Below are positions 47,364-60,055 of a stretch of DNA of 64,000 nt, piece by piece. Made by a program: the position numbers and the translations under genes. Every line of letters starts with the position of its first letter. The first letter of the stretch is position 1. The notes under the pieces are model-generated. The model had not been told where the DNA came from, did no database searches, and saw only the letters and a program-made list of their open reading frames with translations. The DNA comes from Punica granatum. Lineage: Eukaryota; Streptophyta; Magnoliopsida; Myrtales; Lythraceae. The DNA lies in contig NC_045130.1 in assembly GCF_007655135.1 (NCBI RefSeq), positions 24,743,363 to 24,807,362 of the forward strand. Reading direction: 5' to 3'.

Positions 47364-49798
47364 AAAGCTCGATTTAACCGTACGAAACTTATCCAAAAAA
47401 GAAAAAGATTTAAACAGTCCGAGCTGGACATAAATGCAGATATCTCTGCCTTCTCTTGCTTTACGTTTCTCCTTTTTAATATCTCAAAAAATTTGAGCAT
47501 GGAATCAGACGCCTTACGTTATTACACATAGGAAGTAGCTAAACCGATCAGAAAACTTTCACAATGGCCCAGAATCAGATTCCACAAAAGAAAACGAGGT
47601 GATATTCCGCTCGCCTGGACTCGCCGAATTTTTGCCAGCTCAAAGGTCGGTGTGGTAATTTTCAGGCTTGTACCACAAACAGAAGTCGATTCCTTTGCTT
47701 TTCAGTTTCTCAGTTGCTGGTCCGATTCTGTCTAAAAGCTGCATTTATATAAGATCTTTTAGATCTAACCTCAAAAGGTTAATAATGATAAAGTGACAAA
47801 TTTTATAACTCATAAAAACAAGTACTTTGGAATACTTTGATCCATGTAAGCAGAGCAACCAAACCACAACATTAACAAACACAACTCTTTGAAGGAAACC
47901 TCTCCCTATCTTTGCACTATAATGCCAATAGAAACCATACATCTTTGATGTCTCGACTTTAAGGAAAACGCTCAAGGTCATGTTAGTGTTGTCCTACGCA
48001 AATATAGTTTTCTCTGTCCAAAGTTATCAAGATGAATTACTCAAAAGTATTGCCCCATTGAAACTGCATGGGGGAACCTGACTACCAGTTCATGAATAAC
48101 ATAGGTGTACTATGCATGTAGTGCTAGTTCTTACCCGAGAAACCATATCAGTTGAAAATACGAAGAACTTAACTTTCCCTGGAGGCTTGTCAAAAGCCCC
48201 ATCTTTTGCAGCTTAACCAAAACAGGAGACACAGCAAAGCTGTCGAGTGGCTGTCAGTAGGTGACTCGTTATATAGCAAGAGACTTGTATGGTAACATAT
48301 TGTTTTGCACATATCAGATTAAGAAACAATTAATTCGCATTTCTATGGGGTAAATGATCATTCAATATATAAACTATTATTCTCAGATAATGTATTGCCC
48401 CGTCAAATTATAAACCATTTTGATAATAGCAAGGGACTTGGGCTTTATAAAATAACTCCTCTTTTCCTCCTTGAAAACTCCTCTTTTCGGGAGCCTCCTT
48501 CTGTTAGCATCACTCAAGGGAGAACTGAGTATATCTAACACGAGGTGCCATTCTAATCCTGCACAAAGGGTCAGTCTAGAGTGGGATGTTTGGAAATGGG
48601 AAGAAGATAGAACTGATATGGAATATCATTTACTACTTAAGATGGTTAAAATTTGAATTAGATTTGAAGGTAATCCAGAGAATGCACATAAGTTGGTAAT
48701 TAGATGAGAGCATTTCCTTCTGGGCAAAAACCATGAAATTCATTTAATTTTGTCTGCAGTTCTGAGGAAGGACATATTATTATAATATCTAACCAGGTAA
48801 ATCATGGCAAAATATTATTCAAATTGTAAAATAGAAGTAGAATGAAGAATCACAGTCGAATACGCTCTTTAGAGAGTTGAATGCTCCTAACTTTACAACT
48901 AAATATTTTCTTTTTCTGGCACTAACAATGTTGTAGTTTTAATGAGAGCATGAGATCCTTCCAGGAACCATATTCCCCATCGTTTCATAGACAACAAGAG
49001 AACATCGGGAGCTTTGTGACATGACATGTTCATCATCAGATTACTGACTAAAGATTGAACTTTTCCAACATTGAATCAGTATTTAGTTTTGCTTTGGCTC
49101 AAATTGGTACATGGTCTTTTAAAGACCTTCCACGTCAACATGTACTATCAAGTGTTTCCTTTTGCAAGGAAACATAACAAATACCTTCATCTTGAATTTA
49201 TTGGGAAGTGTATTACTTTATTTTCCTAGCCTTCCTATGTGGATATTCTATACTTCTTATTTTTGTTTATAATAATCATTTCTCTAAGATTATATTATAA
49301 TCTCTGTATGCTTCTAGGATGTGTCTCAGCATGCACTTACGGGGAAAGGGATTTCCAAAACTTAATTATTGATATAAATGGAGAACTAACAACTAACAAA
49401 TTTGGATGTGAAAACTGACAATTTAGATGGGAAAGATTGATGTAGAAAGAGCAAATTTTATGTTCATAAGAATTATTATCAATATTTTCTCAAGTATAAC
49501 TGCAAAATTACATTTTTGTACTTTATACACAATAAGAATCACTTAACCTAGTTGCACTAAAGACAAAGTTAATGAAGAAAACACAAATGCCAACTTAGGA
49601 AGCATGATTAAGAATCCAAAAAGGAGAAGTTGGATTCCTTCAGCTATCACTGATCAAGATCAACACTGGGAGATGCATATAATCAACTCCTCATCGTGAG
49701 CCATAAATTGCAAGCAAAGCAATAGATTTCTTCTCTAAATTCTCATTTCTCAAAATGAAGACAGAAAGCTGAACCCGTTTTAATTGACCAAACATAAG
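47364..49798. other. Spacer between PP2 copy 2 and IMPL1, no gene seen
   Basis: Up to 48880 this is the tail of duplication unit 2. From 48881 it is unique AT-rich sequence that includes the likely IMPL1 3' untranslated region next to 49798. PP2 copy 2 and IMPL1 point toward each other across it. Confidence 0.6.
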
Positions 49799-51081
49799 TC
49801 ACAAGAATGGGTTGAGGAATTCTTGAAACTTGGAAGAAAGAACCCGAACCTTGTCATGCAGTATGCCATTGGAAACCAAAACCGATCGATCAAAAAGACA
49901 GAATTTTCCACCGTCCATTCGAGTCACTGCACCACCAGCTTCTTCAACTATCTGCAAGGATAAGAAATGAAGATATTATAGAAGACCGAAGTGTAAGTGA
50001 ACCATGAAGATCACTTTCTGTTTTATCTTTTTCCTTCCTTTTTTCTAAATGACATCCTTCTACTTGAATTAGGAAATTAAACCTCCAAGCATGACTTAGT
50101 CTAAATAAGAATGTTTCAAGGAAAATCTTCCAAATTTAACTGTCTAGAATAGGAAAAGAGTCCACAAATTGTTTATACAAGAGGAACGTTATAGATGAAA
50201 TATATATTGAAGTACCAAGCATGCATAATGATACAGGTATTGTTAGGTGACAACATAGCCATCTTAAAGCTCATAGAGAGGTGCACCAAGACATATAGAG
50301 CATGGTTTCGACACTCCCCTTCATGCATGAACTTACATGGACCATTGTCATGAAGCAAGAAAAATTAGAGGGAAAAAGAAAGATTGAATATATATCAAGG
50401 ATCACGAAGACTATAAACCAAGAACTGCGCAATGCAAATAACAAATTCTGGCTTTAGAACAACTTCTTATTAGCTCATATAGACCTAATTCTTTTGGGGT
50501 AAATTTTGTGCTTCTGGGACAAATTTGTTCTGAATTTCCTATTTTGAAGTGAACAATTTCAATATTGCTAGATTAATGCCTTCACATTGAAGGATTGAGT
50601 TTTGACTGCAAATTCTTTTACAAAGATTAGGGCTACAACCTTTGGATGCAGCACTCCTCCCATTTGGAGGAAAAGTATGCAAGATGAACTTCATTTGCAA
50701 ATCTAAGTTACACTCCACTATTCAGAAGAGGTTTTTGCGGGGAAAATTTAACTCATATAGCAATACAGCAAAACTATGTCTTAAATAAAGAACTTCAGCA
50801 ATTAACAGTTCAACTTCTTGACTGCTGGGAAAGGATTAACTCGTTTTGACCCAAAGGATGCAGGTTAATGGATGACTTCACCAAATAGCAAATCTATTCA
50901 CTAGGATAACAATTACCAAAACTCCAGCAGCCATGTCCCATGGCTTAAGTCGGTACTCCCAATATGCTTCTACAATTCCAAGTGCCACATGGCACATATC
51001 CACTGCAGCAGCACCGAGCCTTCTCACACCCTAAGACAAGAATTTATGATGGTAATGATGATAATGAAGATGGCGGTGATT

Positions 51082-51124
<43 letters not shown>

Positions 51125-54100
51125 AGAATCAAAATCATTACCCTGCTGACGTCGGTAAACTCCTTGAATAAATCTATGTTGGTGGCCCATACGTCGTCAT
51201 GTTCATATCCAAACCCAGTCACTAAAAGAGATCGCTCCATCTAGCACAAAAAATCAAAGCTAGCTTAAAGTTTGATGTCAGTTGTGCTCCAATTAACAAA
51301 CATTACAAGTTGAAATTTGGCAAGTTTTTTGCCTAGAAACATTCACAGCGAGTGACAGCAAGTGAGATTAAAATGGAACAATTTATATTAAGACAAGTTT
51401 TTGAAGAATTTGGACAAGCACTTTAATAGGAAACAAACACTAGATGTTAATACAACCATTATCCAACATCTGAGGATATACTCTGTTCTGTTTTTGTTTT
51501 CATTCGGACAATGACTTAATCAACTATTAATATGCTAGTCACCTGATCAGTTTTGCTCACATGAATCTTTTCGCCATTGCAAAATGCTCCTCCACCTAAA
51601 GTATCAGAGCAGATTGTCCATGGAAGAATCCAACCGTCAGTTCAGAATCAAGAGATGCAGGGGCAGGGGAAAAGCAATGTTTTCATACCTGCAGTGGCAG
51701 TGAACATGCGAGAATTCCAACACATATGACCCCCAACAAATTCTACCTAAGAACAGTAGTATATCACTGCCAAATATCACAAAGCTCAAGTTGGAAAATA
51801 GAGAAATGTTTGAGAATACATACAACGGCTGCTGCAGCTGGATTTCCTCGAAAAAGAACTCCCACAGACACTGCAAAACTAGGATACCCATGTGCAAAAT
51901 TTGTTGTCCCATCTACATATACAGAGGCATTTTCTTTAATACATGGAATAGATTACCTGTACAAAGATATAGAAATTTTGCAGAAAAATTAAGCACTAGA
52001 TGCTGTAGCAAAAAAGTGGATAATTTTAACAGAAACAAGACTCATCATAAAGCCAAGCAATTAAATGTTCAGGATTCCAAATCAGACAACAAAAAACATG
52101 TGCTTTTCACTGTCAGACACAGAGAGGTATTCTTCTGATGAAACTTGTTTCTTTAAGAATGAACAAGACGACCACTATTAACACACCCCAAAGCAACCCA
52201 CCATATACCCACACCGAAACCCATCCTCATCCCCCACCCCGTAGGCAGCCCAAACACATCCAAAATAAACAAAAGAGTTCTACGATATTCAACAGGAAGA
52301 GAAGAAATATTGCAGGATTTAGCTGCACAAGTAAGATTCATATCCAGAGCAAACTCAGAAAATATTAAGTACAAGACGGGGTGAACTATCAAGTAGATGC
52401 AATTTCCAACGCATATTCACATAGATATTATGACCTAAAATCTCTGTTCTTCAAAGATGTTTATGAGGATCATATGAAGGTAGAAAACCCAAATATACTT
52501 ATTCCTCACACTTACAGTATCTCAGAAGCATATGAGGACATGACTGAGAATGATTCAACATTTTGAACCACCCTTCAGGGAAACGTCCTAGTTGCTGGGT
52601 GAACTAATAATGCAATGTCTTAAATGTTTAATATAATGTAAATTCAGTCTTTAATTCCAGTGCATATCTCATATACACAGTATTGCCTTGCAGTGTACCC
52701 AAACACCTTGAATAACTAGGTCGAGAAACTTCAACAGAATGAACAGATAATCTATATTTCATATATGAAGATACTAAACAACAAAAAAATGAGTTACTTA
52801 TACTGCACTACTGAGGCTTTCTTTGAATGTACAATCCTCAAATATTAAGTATTCTGAGAGACAAACCTAAAGGATCAATACACCAGAGATAATCAGATGA
52901 CGGATCCCCCGTGATTCCTCCCTCCTCCCCAAGAATGAGATGATCTGGAAAGTTCTTTCTGACAACTTCTATAATTGATTCTTCGCTCATTTTGTCTGTG
53001 CTGCAAAAGAAACCGTTGGAGCAATACGGAAATTATGTCTGTGTGCTGTAGATGAATAACTTAGCAAAAAAATAATTTAAAGAGTTTGATTCGGTTCCAA
53101 AAGAAGACTGAAGCAATATTATCGGTACAACCATTAACTTTTCAAATATCAGATTCTCTGCCAATTTCTGGTGTCTGTGCCCAGTTAAATTCCCTATACC
53201 AAGTCCAACTTGCTTTTCTCACAAGTAACGAAAGGGAAAACCTTGGACGGTCACAGTGGTTAGAAAGGACGAAGTGGTAATATATGAATATGGTATGCAA
53301 AGTGGAAAACTTTTGGCATGATAATTTTATGCCCATTTACATGAGGACAGGGCCTTTGTGCTCTAAATCCAGCAACGACAAAAATGATCTTCAGTGTTTA
53401 CAGCTTCTGCAGGATCATTTAGTTCTGTTATGTCCTTTGAGCTCTCCATAGTGCTGTGTTTACAGCTTCTGCAGGGTCATTACCAGGCTTATCTAACACT
53501 CACAACGAAGCATCCACATACACTCATACCCAAGTGTCCACATGATACTCACAACAAAGTGTCCACATACACTCATACCGAGTGTCCTTTGCTTTCGTCG
53601 CTCAGCCTCCAGTTCATAATCATAAGCTCTAATGTAATTTGTTGGAACCCAACCCAATTGTAGGGCCCTGAAGACCCTATACTTCTTGGTAGCGAAGCCA
53701 CCACCCACAGGTCTACAAACTGACAGATAGAGACAAAAAGCAGAACACATAAATACCAAATATGCAGGGAATATACTATGTGAACAACTTGTTACACAAA
53801 CACTGATCTCTGTATGGACTGATAGTAACTAGCTCGAACACGAAGTTATCTTCTCAAGGACCTACCACTCTCTCTACCTGAATACCCAGTATATTAATTC
53901 TCTATAATTAATATACCGCATACCCCGAGAAATATCTCCAAATCCTTGCCCTAGTATTCTCTCTATGGAGTACATAATTTCTCACACCAATCACTCCCAT
54001 ATCTCAGACGCAAACACACACACATACACACACTCTCTGGCACTCCGTTTTGAGAAATTTGCTTGAGGTTGCCTTTGGTATGTTTCAATCTAAAGCAGGG

Positions 54101-57100
54101 GTCACAAAGAAAATAAATAAAATAATGAGACAAGTTGCAAGCCCCATCCCTCAATATCTGATTTGTTAGAGACTTGCTTCCAAAATTTCGCCAAATGTCA
54201 TGTCCTACACCAAAGATAGGAATAGATTTCTTTGGATCTCAATCTCATCTTCTGCCGTTGTAAATTAGAAGAGCAAAGGAGAGGAGATCAGATACTGAAC
54301 TCCACTCGAAGGAGGCCTACAACTCCTTCCACACACCCAAAGCAAGAGAATTCTCAAGAGAAGCGAGATTATTACTTTCTCATTTAGCTCATCCCATTGT
54401 TCATCCTTCATGGTCGTTGGCTTCTTTTCCTTGCTGAGCAACGCTTTGTGTTATCCCTGCTGAATGAGGACATCACATATAGTGATCTTCCATAACTCGA
54501 AATACTTCCTGCTATCAAACCTCTCCATCTCGAAATGAGATTTCTCCATTATAGCAAAAAACCTGAGGCTTCGATAAAGTTGTTGGGACCCAGAGCTCTG
54601 TTACCAGTTGTTGGGCACATGAGACTTCCCACAGGTTTATCGAGTTATGATTTAGCACATAATGACAGTGGCTATAAGCCAGAAAATAGAATTGGGAAGG
54701 AAATAAAATAAAGGATAATGATAGTGACTTCCCACAGGTTTATCGGAGCAGGCGGGTTTGTTGTTGGAGATTGTTGTGTGGGCTCCAGCCCCATAAGAAT
54801 CAAAAAATTGTAAAGAAAAAGGAAGGTTGGCCGAAATTGCTATTGCAATTTGAATGTCAGAAGATGAGATTTGAGATTAATAAAATCCAATCCTATCATT
54901 GGTACAAGGCATGAGATTTGGAGAGGTTTTGCAAGAGATACTGAGGGATGGGGCCTGCAGCTTGGTTCATTATTTTATTGATTTCCTTTGCCTATAAAAG
55001 GAGGGCCCCTCCATTCAATTGAAACACACCAACGGGCAGAAGCCTCAAGCAGTTCTCTCAAATTGAAGAGAGTACGAGAGAGAGTGAGAGAGATTGGTGT
55101 TTGTGTAACAAGTTAATTACATAGTGGAACCTTTGCCAATTGGCCCATGTGACTGTTCCCTCCGCACTCTAATAGTTTTCCATTTTCCATCCTAATATTC
55201 TTCATTATCCTTTATTTTATTGCCGTCCCAATTCTATTTTCCAGCTTATAGCCACTATTACTATTTGACAAGTCATAACTCGATAAACCTGTGGAAAGTC
55301 TCCTGGGCCTAGGCTCCCAACCCAACAATTGGTATCAGAGCTTTGGGTCCTGACAAAACCCTCATTAGTCATCACTATTTGTTTCTCTTCGTACTATACA
55401 TAGTGGACCTGTTCAAAGGATTTTCCTTTATCCATAATATAAATGGCTCAAAGAAGAATCTTTTAATTTTAGCCTTGCTCACATATTATCCTCTGCCCTC
55501 AGGATTTATGTAACTTTAATTCATTGCTTTTGTTTGGCAAAGGCAATTAACGGTTGATATTTGTAAAAGTTATCCACTCATTCTGCTTACTTGAGTTGCT
55601 ATACTTCTGCAATATGATAAAATTACTGATCCTTCAACAGATCCCGTCTATCCTTGTCTGAAATTGATTTAACATATTATTTGGACCGCGGTATTTGATT
55701 TGCCAAATAGATCATTACTGTATACTCTTTCATATGTACTGTCCAACCCAATTCTTCTTTTTGAAGCTTCTAATCGCTTCCCTTCCTTTTCTGAATCGAA
55801 ATATCTAACTAATAAGAATTTTACTCATAACAGTGATATATGTTGTATATATGTAAATCCTAGATGGGTCGAACTCTTTTTAAGCTTTTATGGTGGGCGC
55901 AATTACTGTAAAGTTTTAGCCTTGACTTTAGTTATCCATTTTCTAATTGCTAACAGGAATCACTTCTAAATGGGTCATGCAAGTATTCACGATTTTGTAA
56001 TGTCAAAATTCTGTCAAGTCCCTTTGAGATTTTCTCTGTTAAGATTTCAAGGATCGCACAGTTACAATAATCGGCCTTCCTATGTAAACCTTGGAACGAA
56101 TTAACATACTATCCTATGCTTCAATGCTCGATCTAAAATTCTTCTGTTATTCAATTCGAAGCTAATATGTAATCACACTGAAAAGATTGGTCAACCGGGG
56201 GTTTCTATGCAAAATTTGAAAAGAATTAACATACCATTTAGGGAAAGAACCACATTACTGCTGGATTTAGTTGATCCGACTATTAACATGTGGATCATAA
56301 TTCGAGTTGTGAAAGATAAGATGAAGATGCCTAATGCTATTCCACCTGCTATTCCACTTTGCATTTTCTGGAAAGCCACAAGGCAAGGATTAGAAGGCAT
56401 TTGAAGGCACAGATTGATGCTAATTTTGTTAATAAATGGATTAGGAATATACATTCTCATATAGATAGGGAATTATATAATTCTGATATATTTCATCAAA
56501 ACCTTTTAGTTTTAATATAATAATAATTATTTTTTTAATTTCCTTCCATATGTTGTTTATGTTGCTGAGGTTGGAAGGGCACCCTCTTGATCCCTTATAA
56601 TGTAAGTTTCCACATTGTAATTCAAAAAATAAAAATGATGAGAAAACCACAAGCAGTAAACACTTGCAGAATGAATCAGAGATCAAGTTCAAATAGCATA
56701 TAGCAGAACACGTTGAATTGACTGTCTAAATATTTATTAAAAAAAAAAAAGAAGAGGCAAAAGACAAGATTCTCTAATGTAACGGTCATCAGTGGCTATC
56801 CACGGAATCGGGTACCTACCAATTAAATGGGAGAATCTATGCATCACAAAGAGTAAATTTTATGTGGAAGCTTTTATAAGCTCACTGGTCTAAGATTACT
56901 TTTTCTCTTATCTTCCCAGGTGCATGCTCAAATGCATAGTATCGACTCAATCTATCAGAGCTGTAAGGCAAATTTCATCCGTCAATCACTATTAGCCAGC
57001 CCCTTTTTCTCCTACTGTCTCATGAGATGAACACCAACAGACTACCAAATCTATCAAACTTGCAATGAGGATCATACTTATCGAAGAAGAAAACTCACTC

Positions 57101-58078
57101 TGTGACCAAGTCAGTTAATCCCTTGTAGGAGATGCTCCGGGGCTTATTAACCGCACCCATCACAACCTGAAATAAAAAGAATTGCAGGTAGAGAGCTAGT
57201 TCTGATGAGCAATGGGTACCAGATAGACAGTCTAATTTGTATGGAAGATAAGAAATTCAGGAAAAGAACCGATCACTGAGTTAAAAGTAACTGGTAAGTG
57301 ATGCTTAATGCTACACTTGGTTAAGCACTCCAGTCTACAAAACTAGCTACTGATAAAGAGCTACAGATAAACAAGTTAAAATGTGGAATGCCAAGTCAAA
57401 CGCAGTTGTGATCATTAATTCGACTAAGCGCAACGGAAAGAGAGGGAACGGAATGGAGCAGAATCGTTCACTATTCAGGATTGCCTTTCCATTGCCCCAT
57501 TTGTGTACCAAACTGCGCAAAAGTTCACTCATTTAATAATGCTATTCAGGATTGCCGGTCCATTGCCCCACAATCCAAGTATTTTTCCCTCTCCAATCAC
57601 AAAGCTAGTGTCATTCTTCTAGCACACAACCGCAATTTGCGCTGCACATCGCATCATCAATCCAGGAAGGGCGTCGTCAAACTTCGAATGAACTACAGAT
57701 TGATCATAAAAGAGAACGAGGAGCAATCTCTGCAGGGGATCAGGGGTACGTAGGGTGAAATACCCGAGCGCCAGACTCGGCGGCGGCCTCGACCACTTGA
57801 ATCAGCTGAGCAGGAGGAATGGGACCACTCGATTTAGCCCCGACCTTCGGGAACTGTCCCCGCCCAGTGGTTTCCGACAACATAGCTTTGTTGGGGAAGA
57901 ATTTGGGTCTGCGAACTGAGAATCCTGACCCACTGCGTCTGCGGGCATCTTGAGAAGGGGTTCTCTTGAAAAGGGGAGAAGTGAAAGGATGGGGGTGTGG
58001 TGGAAAAGGGAGGCGCGAGAATGCGCGAGCGAGTCTGATGCTGGGGGAGAAGACCAGAGAAGTGGTGCTGCAGCTCAT
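49799..58078 (-). CDS. IMPL1: Inositol-phosphate phosphatase-like protein IMPL1, chloroplastic
   Basis: Nine exons on the minus strand join in frame: 57764-58078, 57099-57166, 52867-53000, 51824-51912, 51689-51746, 51543-51595, 51142-51240, 50917-51030 and 49799-49951. They make about 360 residues (1083 nt with stop). Residues 1-75 are a Ser/Arg/Pro-rich plastid transit peptide. Catalytic and metal-binding motifs are GEEGG (152-156), WCIDPLDGTTNF (167-178) and KPWDMAAGVLIVEEAGG (from 302). These define the Mg-dependent inositol monophosphatase family, which hydrolyses inositol or sugar phosphates. Start 58078 is chosen because it directly opens the transit peptide. An in-frame upstream Met at 58189 would add a (GA)n-encoded Arg/Glu stretch. 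Intron 2 is 4.1 kb and contains retroelement pieces. Oddity: after VLVSNGILHDK the protein ends VRVLSSKFQEFLNPFL. The tail I would expect in IMPL1 (with a KGIDFSLW-type word) is not found, so either AAG|GTTCGG is a donor to an unseen exon or the tail has changed. Confidence 0.92.
51085..51120. repeat. (GA)n microsatellite in an IMPL1 intron
   Basis: It is an uninterrupted GA run of about 18 units, between exons 50917-51030 and 51142-51240, only about 20 bp from the latter's donor. Confidence 0.95.
53400..53582. repeat. Short direct repeats in IMPL1 intron 2
   Basis: CAGCTTCTGCAGG(A/G)TCATT occurs at 53401 and 53463. TCCACATACACTCATACC occurs near 53511 and 53560. No coding potential is seen. 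Confidence 0.75.
53640..54745 (-). mobile_element. Truncated Copia-type element, minus orientation, in IMPL1 intron 2
   Basis: Read on the minus strand it has an LTR end (about 54745-54609, ending in the CCAACA family end), a primer-binding site TGGTAACAGAGC (54595-54606), and a gag start at ATG 54549. That start reads MEKSHFEMERFDSRKYFELW and then DVLIQQG followed by a stop, which matches Copia (UBN2-type) gag. After about 200 bp it passes into sequence matching the LTR body again (54330-53740). Most of the element is deleted. The LTR family is the same as 54762-55327. Confidence 0.75.
54762..55327 (+). repeat. Copia-type LTR, plus orientation, with primer-binding site
   Basis: It starts TGTTGG and ends CCAACA, a 6-bp perfect inverted end. 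It is followed 2 bp later by TGGTATCAGAGC (55330-55341) and a short internal piece. Its body pairs as an inverted repeat with 53740-54745. It lies in IMPL1 intron 2, on the opposite strand to that gene. Confidence 0.82.
55440..57098. other. Remaining IMPL1 intron 2 sequence
   Basis: AT-rich, with no recognisable gene. Short frames around 55700-55969 and 56191-56460 show no family motif. Confidence 0.6.
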
Positions 58079-58957
58079 CTTCTTTCTCCTGATCCGATAT
58101 TGATTGGTATGGCGTTCTCTCTCTCTCTCTCGACAGACACAGTCGGAGCTGCTCAACTTAGCAACTCCCCGGTGCCACAGAATTTCCATTTACATATACT
58201 TCTTCCGTTGGGGATGCTTCTGTCGCCACTTGCCATTGCCATCGCCATGGCCAATTTGCCATCCCCTTTCGTTTCTCTCTCTCTCTCTGTATTTTTTCTT
58301 TTTTTTTTATATATATTTTGTTTATGAATAAATTACATTCTAGGATTGAATTATTACTAAATGACACTCCACTTAATTTTTTATAAGAAAATGACATTTC
58401 ACCCCCAAGAAATTAACACTCCAACCCATTCGGCTATGTCGAATTAATATAAAAAAATTCTTTTGACCCTCATCTTTAACCTTGTTTTCAATTTTATCGT
58501 ATTTCATTCTTTTGCTCAATATTGTCTTCGATCTGTCACGGTTAGTCCACTTTGATTATCCTATTTGACTTTCTATTAAATATATTGACATGAAAATTAT
58601 TTCCAAATGAAAAATAATTTTAAAATTAAATAAAATTAATAATATGGAAACAACTTCAGGTATTTTAATGAGATTTATGATATGTCTGTCAATCCCTTTA
58701 ATTTGGGGTGAGGCATAGTTTCTGGAGGCCCCTCTTTTAACATCGATATCCAAAAGTAGAACCTCTAAAATATTGACCCTCACAGGATTATTATTACCGA
58801 AGAATTACATACAACTTTCACAAAGTGATGGTGCCTTTTTGGAACCACAAGTTTTGTATATAATTTGCTAATATGAAATATTTTTAGAATAATAATATAA
58901 GTTTTAAAAATTAATAATAAAAAAATGAATGACAACAAGTAGAAAAGGAAGGGATGG
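58079..58957. other. IMPL1 upstream region and leader
   Basis: Just upstream of the IMPL1 ATG there is a (CT)n run (58110-58127) and a second CT-rich run (58275-58290), typical of plant 5' leaders and promoters. From about 58330 the sequence is AT-rich without a gene, up to the GATGG target copy (58953-58957). Confidence 0.55.
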
Positions 58958-59858
58958 TGATGTGCTTCAGATTGCAGCCTAACATGTATTCAAATTTTCG
59001 GGACCAGACACACAATCTAGAAGATTCTGGAACAAGAATTTGACTTAATTAGATATTAAGTTTCCTATATTACTATAATATAGTTTATCTTAATTAGATA
59101 TTATTTCATATATTAGCTTGAGCCAGTAATATTAAGTTTCCTAATTCAAATAGTTTACTTATTCTATTTTAGGAAAATAATCTATAAGAGAATATATGTC
59201 AGTTTCCTATTCTAGAGTCAAGGGAGGTGTATGTCCTATATATATATATGCTAGGGGTATTTACCTAAAATGGCCTATGGTTTGTCCGTTTTGTCAAATC
59301 TATCATATGCTTTTTTTTGTTAAATCTATCACATGGTTTACTTTTTGCATCAAATCTATCCCGACGTTATCTTTTCCGTCGACATCTAACGGCCGTGCTG
59401 ACGTGGTGCCTACGTGGCAAGTGTGGCCCACTATCTCTCCACGTGCCACGTCAGCACGGCCGTTTGATGTTGACGGAAAAGATAATGCCGGGATAGATTT
59501 GATGCAAAAAGTAAACCATGGGATAGATTTGACAAAAAAAAACATATAATAGATTTGACAAAACGGACAAACCATAAGCCATTTTAGGTAAAAACCCCTA
59601 TATGCTATGAGGAGATCTCAGAAAAAATACGAATTTGATAAATATTTTGAATGAAATTGCCTAGAGCGTTTCTTCTCTTTTCTTATTTGAACAAGTCCAT
59701 TATTTAGTGGCGAAAATCTCGATTCTTATCGTTTATTCTTGAGCGTGGCGAATAAACTCGACTTTTCTTACTCGTGGCGAGTCATCTTATCGAGTAAGTT
59801 TTGTTGGTTCTACCCTCCACCCTTCTTTCTTACCCCGTTCTGGTTCGTGAGCCCATCA
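58958..59858 (+). repeat. 5' LTR, interrupted by a MITE
   Basis: 901 bp including the MITE and its extra target copy; without them about 547 bp, close to the 541-bp 3' LTR. The two LTRs differ at many sites, so the insertion is not very young. Confidence 0.93.
59254..59598. mobile_element. Palindromic MITE with 9-bp target duplication (Mutator-type)
   Basis: The termini are GGGGTATTTACCTAAAATGG and the inverse CCATTTTAGGTAAAAACCCC. The inverted arms run nearly the full 345 bp, meeting around 59425. The 9-bp TATATGCTA is duplicated at 59245-59253 and 59599-59607, while the 3' LTR of the same element has a single TATATGCTA (near 61263). That proves a clean insertion. A 9-bp TSD fits Mutator-type MITEs. 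Confidence 0.93.
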
Positions 59859-60055
59859 TTTGGTATCAGAGAGAAGGTTTTATCTTTGTTGGACGAGTGA
59901 AACACGTGAAGGAGTGAACACACATGTGATTGAGTGGAGTTTGCTAAATATGAGAAGATAATGGCTAAAGACCACCCAAAAAAAATTCCAAGAGGGCTTA
60001 CCTTCGACCAAGACCTGCTCCCCACATTACAAGAACAGAAGAAATTTTAGCACGA

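Larger units (their letters stand above)
44879..48880 (+). repeat. Segmental tandem duplication, unit 2
   Basis: This is the uninterrupted copy of the ~4.0-kb unit. Its right edge, GAGAGTTGA, is followed by unique sequence, while in unit 1 the same word runs straight into unit 2. 47360-48880 matches 43354-44878 and contains no recognisable ORF. Scattered substitutions and indels show the duplication is not recent. Confidence 0.93.

Noticed and set aside
48471..48656. 61-residue ORF in duplication unit 2
   Set aside because: The frame is not preserved in unit 1 around 44470, and there is no motif.
38439..55341. TGGTATCAGAGC words considered as tRNA gene pieces
   Set aside because: Each directly follows an LTR end and is a retrotransposon primer-binding site; no tRNA fold surrounds them.
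56191..56460. Opposed 89- and 65-residue ORFs in IMPL1 intron 2
   Set aside because: No recognisable motif, located in AT-rich intron, overlapping on both strands.
59196..59575. Two long, nearly identical ORFs on opposite strands
   Set aside because: They come from the palindromic MITE; each strand reads the other arm's sequence. Not a gene pair.
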